A DNA stretch of 37,995 nucleotides from Plantago elongata. Lineage: Eukaryota > Streptophyta > Magnoliopsida > Lamiales > Plantaginaceae. Below the pieces are notes generated by a model. That model was given only the letters and a program-made list of their open reading frames with translations. It had not been told where the DNA came from and made no database searches. The position numbers were made by a program, and so were the translations under genes. This document shows positions 1 to 9,808 of this stretch, in pieces (the first letter of the stretch is position 1; each line of letters starts with the position of its first letter). Location: the NCBI GenBank assembly GCA_036897095.1, contig JAYMSP010000980.1, positions 1-37,995 on the forward strand. Reading direction: 5' to 3'.

Positions 1-1082
1 GTAAAAGTAATTCTACTTGTAGAACTACAAATCCTAAGTTCGATTAATCTCAAGCGATTTATCGAACTGTAAATACTCTAGACCTAGATGAGGAAACAAA
101 CCTAATCTAGTTAGAATGTGTAGGAGTAAATTACTAATCTTCTAGTAACTCAAAAAACACAATCAATGTGAAAGTCTAGAAAGACAGTTTGAAGACAGAA
201 GTATGTAATGAATTTCTCTCTAAAAGTTGTGTCTTCAAACTTCAACAATCTTCAAATATATAGGCGTGAGTAGGCTGCCTGCTCAATGTCGACTTCCAGA
301 CTTGGATTATTCATTGATGGGCTTTCCGGACTAAACTTGGCAGATTCCTTCTTGAAGTTTATTCTGCTTTGCTTTGTTTAGGAAATTTCCTTATCTCGCC
401 TTTATACTCAAAGATTTCCAGTTTTTGTCTTTGAACATTGCTACCTTTAATCTTATTTCCATAATCTTCCTGGTAGATTGATCTCGACTGAAACTTTCTT
501 CTCGTCTTCCTGCTTTGCTGCGTTTCTGTAACATATACAACTCGTGGAACTACGTTATCATTTAGAAGAATGGTACGAATTATCAATCATGCGTGCGTCA
601 TTGCACTTTCAAGATGTTTATGGTTGATGCCCAAAAGTTGACCTTCATCCTCAAAAGTGTTGATATATAGTGACGGTTTTTGGAGTCTTGCTCCTAATTT
701 TGTCCACATTCAACTGCCTTTTATGTTTGTTTCGAGATTGACCTTGACACATTGTCTTTGTTATAAGCTGCACAGCTGTTTGAAAATTCAGATTTTGAAT
801 CAATTTTCATTCAAAAAACCGGTATTACAAACTTTCTGTAGCGATAAAACAGTGAAGGAAACTTGTTGAATACAGACTCTTCACCCATTGCATTCATTTT
901 TTTAGTGGGCGTGTTGTAATTGTTCAGAAGGTATCTAATTACGTACGTACTAAATCTTAATATTAAATATTACTTTCTGATTAAATAACTAATATTTGTG
1001 TTCACCAAAAGATTAATCCAAAACAGGCATTAAGATGACTCGGCTGAAGCAAAAGTGACTTGAAGTCAGTCCAGCTAACTAT
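1..1082. other. AT-rich intergenic DNA, no gene recognised
   Basis: Both strands hold only short open frames (about 60-75 codons) with no recognisable domain and no convincing splice-site series. A short palindromic ACGTACGTAC-like run lies near position 951. I see no RNA gene here. Confidence 0.5.
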
Positions 1083-1626
1083 AGTTGTCAAAACTCAGAA
1101 GGTACAACTAGACAAGGTCTTCGTCGTTGATAATGAAATGAATATTCATTTCGTCTGTGAACAAGTTGTTCGTAGAAAAATTCGAGTGCTTCATGTCCCA
1201 TCTTGTTACCAAACTGCTGATATATGGACTTCCTCAAATATTCTTTAAAGATTTTAGATCCAGTCTAATTGTTCGTCCTCCTTCCACTTCCTTCCACTTT
1301 AATTGTAGGGGTGTGATAGATTGTAAAAATAGATTAGGATTAGAATATTTATGCAATCTAGCTAGATTAGTAGAATTCGATTAGAATTAAATTTCTGGAG
1401 TAGTTAGATTATTTTTATATATATACTCTTATATTATATTGAAGATAATTTACAGAAACTATTCCTTCCGATATAACTAGAGTTGCAGAAGGTAGGTGGC
1501 CGGAGGTTAAAGCATATACACATGTATTATTGGTGAAATGCAGCTTGTCAAATTGTTTGATGATCATAAATATGTCGAGTTAGTACGAAGATGTGACCAA
1601 CTAAAACATGGTTTGGTGGACTCGAT
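1083..1626 (+). repeat. Copy 1 of an inverted duplication, interrupted by about 355 bp
   Basis: Two blocks here match the reverse complement of 4897-5078: about 1083-1115 and about 1470-1626. Shared words include TGTCAAAACTCAGAA, CAACTAGACAAGGT and GTCAAATTGTTTGATGAT, in the same order. The roughly 355 bp between the blocks is absent from the other copy, so it is an insertion here or a deletion there. I could not assign the extra segment to a transposon family. Confidence 0.65.
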
Positions 1627-1639
1627 CCTCATTTACCCC

Positions 1640-3000
1640 GGCCAGTGCCACACTTGGAGCTTTGAGACCTGCATTCAGGGGTTAAATTTTAATTTTATAC
1701 TTACTGATCCGTACAATAAATAATTTCCCACTTTAACATTTTATAGTTTAATTTTTCTCTATGTGATTACAAATTAATCTTTAATTAACTACAAATTTAA
1801 AATATTTAATATTCTTATATAATATAATTTTAGGGAGTATGAAATTTTCAATATATAATAAACAGTTTACGTTTGCAGTTCAAAATTAATTTATAGTTAA
1901 AATTTAACTGGAAAAGGTTAAAGTGAAAGAATTATTTCTGGGCGAAAGAATAATTTGTTTTTAAGGATACAATGGCATTGTTCTTGTAATTTTTTTGGAT
2001 GACCTTCTCGTTGTGGTTTAGGACTGGTATACATGGTTACTTTGACTAATGGAGTGTGCATGTTTCTATTACTTTCGTTGGACTTGTTAGTTACGAGTAT
2101 TCCTTGCACTTTTTATTTAATATTAATATAAAATTTTAACCATTTAAGAACATCTACAATTCACCATTTTAATTTTCTCACACAAAGATTTGCAATTACA
2201 TTTTAAATAATTTACCACATTTAACTAATACCGATCGACCCACATAATACATTCATATTTACAATTTTATGAATGCCCTATTTTTTCTATTCATTTTTTC
2301 ACTAAAACACACTAATAGTTTAAATTTTATCACAAAATCTTATAAAAGAAGTTACTACTTATCTACTACTACCTATATAATTAATAAAATTATTAATGTT
2401 ATTAATTAAAATATCTATGTTGTTATTGAAAAATATCTTTTGATAATATCAAAAAATATAAATGTTGAGAATATGGGTATTTAAATTAATAGCATCAGCA
2501 TCAATGATATTTTTAACAATATAGGTTTAATTTTAAATAAATTAATTAAAGATCGTCTTTTAAAAAAATATACTTAAATTTTATACGATTGTTATGCCGG
2601 ATGGAAAGAGGGAGAGATAATATTTAGTGGAGTTGGAAGTGAATTGTAGAAGTTGTGCATATACCAAATGCCCAAAAGATTTTTAAGGACTGAATAGTCT
2701 CGATCGTTGAAATTCATGCCAAAAGGTCGTTACTTTCTAGTTGGTAGGAGAGAGAACCTTAAAAATTACATATCGAACTACACACATATAGTTCATATGT
2801 TCGACTTCAAATGGGTAGTGTAAGGATGGGAGTCGAATATATTATTTAAGGTTTAAGAGTTCAGGTAGTACAAATAAAAGTAACAACACACATAGTATTA
2901 GAAAATCGAGAAAATATTACACATATTAAAGAGATGAAATTCGACAATCCGGTTGTTATGGATGAGGATGATACTGCAGATAAATTCTTATTAGGACCAT
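1640..3000. other. Very AT-rich intergenic DNA
   Basis: Long A/T runs without a supported gene. No kinase motifs are visible between 2500 and 3000, although this stretch lies just downstream of the lectin gene, where a kinase domain would be expected in an intact relative. The kinase part therefore appears to be deleted or replaced rather than merely mutated. Confidence 0.5.
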
Positions 3001-3004
3001 CCGG

Positions 3005-3094
3005 TTATTGAAGATAAGTCGAGATGGGTTGTGCATAAACTCATCGTCGAGAGTGCAGAGGGCTAGCTCTTCAAGTTTCAGCGTTTTCCTCTTT
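3005..3094 (-). pseudogene. Remnant of lectin-kinase juxtamembrane sequence beyond the lectin-only gene
   Basis: Reading past the stop of the minus-strand lectin gene in a different frame gives CFFKKRKTLKLEELALCTLD followed by a DEF tripeptide. This aligns with the juxtamembrane part of the neighbouring receptor kinase (CFWKKTKRTKIKLEEPSVL) and resembles the acidic DDEF stretch found before the kinase in this family. Similarity fades by about 3005 and no glycine loop follows. The ancestor of the lectin-only gene was therefore probably a full receptor kinase that lost its catalytic part. Confidence 0.65.
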
Positions 3095-4162
3095 TTAAAG
3101 AAACACTAGTACAAAACCCACCCCAACACTTATGAAAAAAGAACAAGTACTGATGACACTATCCCTATAAGATCGCCCAGCATTACTTTTAGGCATGATA
3201 GTTGGTGTGGCATCTGCTGTGGCGGGATCTGATGCTGTGGAAATGGGGTGTGACAGCGGCGCGGGTGCAGTAGAATCTGGTGATGGGGATTGTGTTCCAT
3301 TAACACTTGGCTGATCAAGACTAGAGATAAAACTCCAGGAATGAACGATGAATTTATCCCATATGTTATATATTCCCCCATTGGAGGCGAATACCATGCA
3401 TTCGGTCACGTATGATCCCGCTGTGAATCCGAATTTCACGTATTCGGTCAAGTAATCCCTCAAATCAACTTTGTATGATAAACTGTTGTAGCACGTAATA
3501 TCTCCAGCAGTGATGATTACGCTCAAATTCTTGGATTCAGAATCATAGTTGATCGAGGCATGATGTACGGTACCGTCAGTTATGTTAGCACACAGCCAAG
3601 GTGTAGTATAACTAGAATTCAGTGAGTTGATATCAATTCCAACGTGCTCAGGTTGCTCTGTCTCAGCAGGTACGGGATCCCAATCGGTATTTTGATATAT
3701 ATCAAACTCTACAGCAATGAAATTGCCAGCTGGCTCATTGGCAGAAGATGTTAGACCGAATGAATCGCACTCCGCAGCATCTTGATCTGGAAGGTTTGTA
3801 TCGTTGCTCAAAAGAAAAAAGGCAAGTCCACCCCGGTTATAAGATAAGGTATATGATGAATTGATGGAAAAGGAGAAATTTGTTTTAAAATCAGCGAGTT
3901 TCCTTGAGGAGTTATCCCAGAGATGCAGGAGTTGTGCATAAGTTGCCCAGCCTATGGTTGATACTCCGGCTTGTAGTGCATCGTCAGCTGTGAGATAGAT
4001 TTCTTGGGGGAGGAAATCATATGTTGCTGATAAGCCAAGTGTAACATTAGGACTATCCGTTGAGGAAGCTGGAAAATTGAAGGACAAAGCAGAAGTGGCA
4101 TAGGGGAAAACAAGGAGAAGAAGAAGTGCAATGCTTTTGATTAAGATCATCATCATCATCAT
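3095..4162 (-). CDS. Legume-type lectin-domain protein without kinase (355 aa), derived from a lectin receptor kinase
   Basis: Single-exon frame of 355 residues. Residues 1-25 are a signal peptide that begins with five methionines and ends ATSA, so the protein enters the secretory route. Residues 26 to about 282 form a legume-lectin (L-type) domain: GGLAFFL at 111-117, the metal-site strand VEFDIYQNTDWDP (E152, D154, N158, D162) and HVGIDINS at 173-180. The metal-ligand pattern is intact, so sugar binding is plausible. A Ser/Pro/Thr-rich linker (about 286-325) leads to a hydrophobic C-terminal tail (about 336-355) with no basic cytosolic end, which resembles a GPI-anchor signal or a terminal membrane anchor. 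Compared with the paralog at 6453, one extra base just before the transmembrane region shifts the frame, so the tail is a new reading of the old membrane segment. It could be a functional kinase-less lectin or a decaying pseudogene. Confidence 0.8.
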   Translation of the reverse strand: MMMMMILIKSIALLLLLVFPYATSALSFNFPASSTDSPNVTLGLSATYDFLPQEIYLTADDALQAGVSTIGWATYAQLLHLWDNSSRKLADFKTNFSFSINSSYTLSYNRGGLAFFLLSNDTNLPDQDAAECDSFGLTSSANEPAGNFIAVEFDIYQNTDWDPVPAETEQPEHVGIDINSLNSSYTTPWLCANITDGTVHHASINYDSESKNLSVIITAGDITCYNSLSYKVDLRDYLTEYVKFGFTAGSYVTECMVFASNGGIYNIWDKFIVHSWSFISSLDQPSVNGTQSPSPDSTAPAPLSHPISTASDPATADATPTIMPKSNAGRSYRDSVISTCSFFISVGVGFVLVFL

Positions 4163-4255
4163 GAGTTGATTAAGGTGGATTAAAGGAGGGATAATTTATA
4201 AGATTAAGGAAGGGTTGGCACTCTGGTGATTTGAATTTTTGCATTGATAGATCAG

Positions 4256-4264
4256 TATATATAG
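4256..4264 (-). promoter_or_regulatory. Probable TATA box of the lectin-only gene
   Basis: On the minus strand this reads CTATATATA, about 95 bp upstream of the ATG at 4162. Transcription would then start near 4225-4235, giving a short leader of about 65-75 nt. Inferred from position and motif only. Confidence 0.45.
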
Positions 4265-4896
4265 ACCCATCAATCAGCCATACTTGATACTTTTACTCGG
4301 TTCATGGAACTGCATGTAAAAATCAACTTCATCAGTAAAAGCTAGCCAGCTCAATGATCACAATCATGGTGGTGAAGATAGTTGAGTGTATTCGTCACCA
4401 GAAGCTTCGTCTTTGTCTTACAAGTTGCCATAATTTCATGCCCCAATTACATTTAATGTATGTAACTGTAAACCAGAAATTCCATCCAAGCTTAAATTTG
4501 TGATTCTTCATAATTTAAGTCTGTCCTACCTAGTCCGTTTAGCCCAAGACGAATAGATCGATCGGTGTAATACTAGTGAACCGTATTGATTTGAACCTAT
4601 TTATCCTCCTTTTAGTTTTCGTGATGTATGAGTCCGAGCTCAACACACTTCCGATCAGGCCAACTAAAATCTTTTTGGAAGTACGTACCGTTGGGCCCAT
4701 TTTCGACCCTGGCAGCTTCCATCCTAGACCATGTATGAGCCTAGACCCTCAATCCTATATTCAGGTTCCTTTCAAGTTAAGACAAACTGATCCGACATGG
4801 CTAGATAGATCATAAACTCTATCATGATCCGTATGTACTGTTTTTCATGAAAAAATCGAATCTGACAAATGGATGCATGACTCAATGTTCTCAGTG
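4265..4896. other. Intergenic DNA upstream of the lectin-only gene
   Basis: This is the proximal part of the 2.3 kb spacer between the two divergent lectin genes. It contains short open frames without domain similarity. No confident regulatory site beyond the TATA box was found. Confidence 0.4.
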
Positions 4897-5078
4897 ATCG
4901 ACCAAACCATGTTTTACTTGGTCTTAATACTATTGCGACCCATTTATGATCATCATCAAACAATTTGACATGTTTCCTTTCACCAATAATGCATGTATAT
5001 ACTTTACCTTCCGGCGACATACCTTCTCCAACTCTAGCTGTATTGAAAACCTTGTCTAGTTGTTCTGAGTTTTGACAG
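4897..5078 (-). repeat. Copy 2 of the inverted duplication, with a short open frame
   Basis: Its reverse complement matches two blocks of 1083-1626. The minus strand is open for 105 codons (5089 to 4772). Its start, reading roughly LTSCQNSEQLDKVF then GKVYTCI, has a faint resemblance to a pentatricopeptide repeat, but I cannot support that assignment. It may be a remnant of a gene duplicated along with the lectin locus. Confidence 0.6.
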
Positions 5079-5830
5079 CTTGTTAACATCCATTGATCTG
5101 TACTAGTTCAGTGATTTTAGAGTAAGTATTATGAAACGGTAACTAGATATGTTGTAAAGAAAATCATCAATGTTATTAATATCAAGTAACTAATTTTGCA
5201 TGTAAACAAACTCGCAGGTTGTTATACAACAGTCAACCCAGTGAAATAGGTACTCCCGAGTACTCTTCATTAGAACACAAGTTAACTAGCCAAAAACAAG
5301 TTCAATCCATCAGTAACAAATATTGTACTTCTTCCCAACCGTGCACACAAGTTGGATCCTTTGCTAGACCGCATTTAGCTGCTTTGCATATTCGCAGGAC
5401 ACACATTGGATCCTTCACCAAACCGCATACAGCTTCTTTCAACTATGTCATTACACCTTCAGTTTTCTAGGTTGATTTTCTCCGGTTAAAGCCTTTCCTC
5501 AATAGAATACTCTCACGGTTGCGGGAATCTGTGGAATGTGCAGTGCTTGGCAAAGTGCAAGACGATATGTTCCTCTTGCCTGAAATGCCAACCCGAGTAT
5601 ATCATCTCTTCTTCTTTTTCCATATATGCTGCTTGGACTGGATGTTTAGAGGTACGTATTATGAAAAAGCTCCGTCATATGCCATCAAGTGTCGATCATG
5701 GAGGTGAAATCTTATCACACGAGAGAGTTGAATGTTCGATCAATGAGTGATGCAAACAGGGTCAGTTCGACTTATATGTCCATTGCTCCAACGACACTAA
5801 AGCTACTTTTCAATTTTCATGTTCAGCAGA
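5079..5830. other. Spacer between the divergent lectin genes, with a two-copy 54 bp repeat
   Basis: Contains a direct repeat of about 45 bp at a period of 54 bp (from about 5343 and 5397), recognisable by TTGGATCCTT followed by ACCGCAT at 5352 and 5406. Otherwise there are only short open frames without domain similarity. Confidence 0.45.
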
Positions 5831-6043
5831 TTGAAACCAAGTTTAGAACTCAAGATGCAGGTCGTTATCTTATGCTTACAACTCTGTTTACCTATGATAT
5901 AAGGTAGCCATCTATATATGTTCGAGCTTGCAGATAACACAACCAATATCTTTTGCGAGATTCAGCTAACTTTGATTATAGCATATGAGATGCTCATCCA
6001 CCCATTCAACAGCCTGGATTGGCTACTACTTTGTGGAAACTTC
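5831..6043 (+). repeat. Left copy of a direct duplication flanking the receptor kinase
   Basis: Matches 9479-9690 in the same orientation. Shared words include TATGCTTACAACTCTGTTTAC, split here as TATGCTTACAAC and TCTGTTTAC, then GCAGATAACACAACCA, CAGCTAACTTTG and CTACTACTTTGTGGAAAC. The two copies sit about 3.65 kb apart on either side of the receptor kinase, as expected for a tandem duplication unit or its remains. Confidence 0.75.
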
Positions 6044-6452
6044 CACTGAAGTGGTCATTCAGAAATACACCTCCCTGAGAAAAGATACTCATTCTATCTG
6101 AATACTACCAAAGAATTTTCAGACACAGAAAATGAGAGGCCAATAAACCAGTCTGGTTAGAAAGTCTTTGGGGATAACATATTCATATATGAATACAGTT
6201 TGAGTGGCAGCAATAAAAGAGTGAGTAATTTTCTGGAAATTATAACACGGTTTTAACAGTCGAAAGAACATTCAAAGCTATCCTTCCTTCATCAATATAT
6301 ACACTCAGTCCATCTATTCCATCCGAAACTGCACTTTGCTACCCATTTTTGCCTAGACTAATATACTCCGAATCCATCTGTTATAGCCGAAACTGCACTT
6401 TGCTAGCCACTCTTGTTTGTGCAGCTGCTGGCTGATCCCTTTTGATCAAAGC
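6044..6452 (+). promoter_or_regulatory. 5' flank of the lectin receptor kinase
   Basis: Upstream of the ATG at 6453. A TATATA string at about 6296-6301 is the best TATA candidate and would give a leader of roughly 125 nt. Two related stretches containing CCGAAACTGCACTTTGCTA occur at about 6325 and 6386, a short direct repeat in the probable leader. Confidence 0.4.
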
Positions 6453-8525
6453 ATGATGATGATGATGATCTTGATCAAAAGCTTTGCCCTTCTTCTTTTA
6501 CTTAGTTTCCCTTATGCAACTTCAGCTTTGTCCTTCAATTTTTCATCTTTCTCAGCGAATAATCCTGATATCATCCTTAGCTTATCAGCTACATATGATG
6601 CCAACAATAGGATCTGGCTCACGGAATATGATAGGGCAGATGAAAATTCATTAGGCAGGGCAACTTATGCATAACCCCTGTATCTTTGGGATAGGTCTTC
6701 AGGAATCCTAGCTGATTTTACAACACATTTCTCCTTTTCCATAAGTTCACTTGCCTCTTCCTCAAACGGCGGTGGACTTGCCTTTTTTCTCGTGCCCAAC
6801 GGTTCAACCATTCCAGATGATGGGTCTCCCAGTACCTTCGGTCTCACATCCTTTGCCGATCAGCCAGCTGGTACATTCGTCGCTGTAGAGTTTGATGCCG
6901 GAACTACCGGTTGGGACAACTTAACTGATAATGTGAAGCCAACAGAGCACGTCGGTATTGATATTAACTCGCTGATTTCTAACATCACTAAGCCTTGGTG
7001 GTGTGGCAATACAATTGTGGAAGGTCAACAACATCATGCTACGATCAGCTATGATTCTGAATCCAAGACTTTGACCGTACTCTTCTCTGCTTTCCTTTAT
7101 AATAGTTGGTACACTGACCATTTATCTTACCCAGTTGATTTGAGGGATTATCTTCCTGAATACGTGAATTTCGGCTTCACAGCGGGAACATGGAATAAGA
7201 CGGCAAGACACACCATTAATTCTTGGAATTTTAGCTCTACTCTTGATCTACCAAGTCTTAATGGAGCACAACCTCCACCACCAAATTCCAGTGCAGCCAC
7301 ATCAATTGTTACGCATAAAAGTAAAACTGGGCTAACTATAGGGATAGTGTCATCAGTATGTGTTATGTTTTTACTAGTGTTGGGGGTAGTTATGTATTGT
7401 TGTTTCTGGAAAAAGACAAAAAGGACGAAGATCAAACTTGAAGAACCCTCAGTGCTCTCGAAGATTTGCAATGATGTTAGACAGGGCACTGCACCAATGG
7501 AGTTCACATATGATGATCTCAAGGAGGCAACCAACAACTTTGCAGAGGACAATAAGCTCGGGGAGGGAGGGTTTGGTAGTGTATACAAAGGTTGCCTCAA
7601 CAAAACTAATTCACTTGTTGCAGTTAAAAGAGTTTCTAATGATTCTACGCAGGGGACACAGGAGTATGCAGCAGAGGTGAAGATAATAAGTACATTGAGA
7701 CACAAGGGTTTGGTACGGCTCCTTGGGTGGTGCCATGAGAGAAAACAAGAACTTCTCCTTGTGTATGAGTTTTTGCCCAATGGGAGTTTGGATATCCATC
7801 TTTTTAATAATAAAGCAAGTTTGTTGGATTGGGGGATCAGAATGAAGATGGCAAAAGGATTGGCTTCTACATTGCTTTATCTACACGAAATGTCGGAACA
7901 CTGCATCTTGCATAGGGATATTAAGTCTGCCAATATCATGTTGGACGAGCATTTCAACGTCAAGATAGGAGATTTTGGGCTTGCTCGGGTGGTCGATCAC
8001 CAAAAGGGGTCTAAAATGTCAGTTCATGTGTCTGGGACACGGGGGTACATGGCACCCGAGTATATGAATACATGCATTGCCAGCAAGGAAACAGACGTGT
8101 ACAGTTATGGGGTGGTGGTATTGGAGATAGCTACTGGAAAGAGAGCAATATATAACACCGAACAAGGCCCGGTGAACTTGGTGGAATGGTTGTGGAGCTT
8201 ACATGGAATAGATAAACTTCTCGAGGCAGTTGATCCAAGACTGGGTTCTGATATCAACAGGTTGGAAATAGCACGGTTGATGACTGTAGGCCTTTGGTGC
8301 GCCCATCCGGATTGGAACTCACGGCCTTCAATAAGTCAAGTGGCTCGCGTGCTCGATTGTGAAGCTCAATTGCCAGATCTTCCATCCAGGATGCCAACAG
8401 GACCTGAATACCCTTATTCTGGAAGTACCAAAGCTTTTTTGACTGGTACGGAATCTTCAAACCGTTCGGAAAGTTACCCTGCAGTATCCTCATCTGTATC
8501 TTCAACAACTGGAGAGTACAAATAA
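6453..8525 (+). pseudogene. L-type lectin receptor kinase, full length but with one in-frame stop at codon 74
   Basis: A single frame of 691 codons runs to TAA at 8523-8525, broken only by TAA at 6672-6674. Order: signal peptide 1-25 (again five Met), lectin domain about 26-268, linker, transmembrane segment 294-319 followed by basic residues, kinase domain from about 350. The kinase looks active: glycine loop LGEGGFGSVYKG from L369, lysine K392, HRD at 487-489, DFG at 507-509, APE at 534-536. The family sits in the plasma membrane and senses extracellular ligands in defence or development. The stop replaces the glutamine seen in the paralog (ATYAQ), consistent with a single CAA to TAA change; alignment shows no gap there, so an intron is unlikely. 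In the lectin domain the metal loop reads VEFDAGTTGWDN (from V145), which lacks the usual Asn and Asp-Pro, so sugar binding may be lost. It may be a recent pseudogene, a null allele or a sequence error. An internal ATG at 6792 would give a 577-residue protein without a signal peptide. Confidence 0.85.
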
Positions 8526-8777
8526 GAATGCTGTCTCTACATTCTTATTTCTGTATTTTTTGTATTTGCTTGCGATTTTATCTTTTCAGTATGTGTATAT
8601 TTTCTCGTTTGTCTAATTTGTGTATATTGTATTTGGATTATTGAAGTCTATGTAAGATATAAGTTTTATTTTCTTGCGGCGTTTCTGGAGAGCCAAACAG
8701 GTTCTAGCAAAAGTAGTACTATCCATCATAATTGATGCACAAAACCTGACGCTATTTAAAAGAAGTCACAAAAAGCT
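8526..8777 (+). other. 3' flank of the lectin receptor kinase
   Basis: T-rich sequence typical of a plant 3' untranslated region and polyadenylation area follows the stop codon. No other feature recognised. Confidence 0.4.
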
Positions 8778-9154
8778 TTATGCCTTCGCTGCTGGAATTT
8801 GTTGTACGCTAGGGATTCCAGTTGTACCTTATTGAGACAACGTCAACTTGTAAGATAAGACAAAAGGTGAGGACACGACCACCAATGTATTGTGAATGGG
8901 ACTGGTAGTCAACTTGTAAGACAACGGCGAAGACTTGACCACCAATGTATTCTGAATGGGACTGTTAGCCAACTTGTGACAAGGACGAAGGTGAAGACGA
9001 AGACTTCACCACCGATTTATTGTGGATGGGATGAGACGGGGTAGCCAACTTGTAAGACAAAGACAAAGCCGAAGTTTTCACCACCAAAGACTTCACAACC
9101 AGACTTCTACCTTTGCTCCCGGAATCTGCTGTACACTAGGGGTTGCAATTGTAC
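8778..9154 (+). repeat. Minisatellite (about four units) framed by a 50 bp direct repeat
   Basis: Degenerate units begin with GTCAACTTG or GCCAACTTG at 8842, 8908, 8968 and 9044, spaced 66, 60 and 76 bp. Each continues with GAAGAC-like purine stretches and CACCACCAATGTATTGTGAATGGG variants. The array is framed by a 50 bp direct repeat at 8778-8827 and 9105-9154, recognisable by GGAAT, TGTAC, CTAGGG and ATTGTAC or GTTGTAC at matching spacing. Confidence 0.7.
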
Positions 9155-9478
9155 GATAATGATGCACTAGATCAATTTATACCTATACCATGCAGTTTCT
9201 GCTACTAAAGCGCGGATTTTTCACTGGATAACTCATGATCTTGAAGCCCAGAGTAGAAGAACAAAGGGCTTCATCCAACACCAATGGAAATATGGCCACT
9301 TCCCCCTATGAAACTTTATTGGGTAAATGCCATACGAATCAATGGATGTGGTTATACCACGAGGCACGAGCTGATATTGCAGAGCATATTGTGATCTTCC
9401 AGATTTTCTACAAGTGTAATTGTGTTATTGTTCAGCTTCATGTCAATAAAAAAAAGAAAGTTAATTGTGCAGCGTAAT
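9155..9478. other. Intergenic DNA
   Basis: Contains an 80-codon plus-strand open frame (9235-9477) with no recognisable domain. I do not regard it as a gene. Confidence 0.4.
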
Positions 9479-9690
9479 TTGAAACCATATTTAGAGACAT
9501 AGGTTCTTATCATATGCTTACAACTCTGTTTACATATGATTGCATCTAACCGTCTATCTTCTAACTCGCAGATAACACAACCAACAACCAATATCTTTTA
9601 AGGCCAGATACAGCTAACTTTGTTTGAACACTAAAGCATATGAGAAGTTAATCCAACAGCCGGAATCAGCTACTACTTTGTGGAAACTTC
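9479..9690 (+). repeat. Right copy of the direct duplication flanking the receptor kinase
   Basis: Matches 5831-6043 in the same orientation and order, with small insertions such as a doubled CAACCA. It ends about 120 bp beyond the stop codon of the downstream convergent membrane-protein gene. Confidence 0.75.
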
Positions 9691-9808
9691 AATTGCACGA
9701 CTTCAACCCAGCTCTTTTGTTTCTGGGCCTATATAGATCACGATATCACAAGAGATGTGCTAATGTCAATTCTATTTCTAGGAATTGCACAACGGTAGCA
9801 CAGGTTAA

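Noticed and set aside
4772-5089. Pentatricopeptide-repeat remnant
   Set aside because: The resemblance covers only about 35 residues and lacks the repeat periodicity; kept only as part of an inverted duplication.
7148-7780. 210-codon minus-strand frame
   Set aside because: Antisense shadow of the lectin receptor kinase, without its own motifs.
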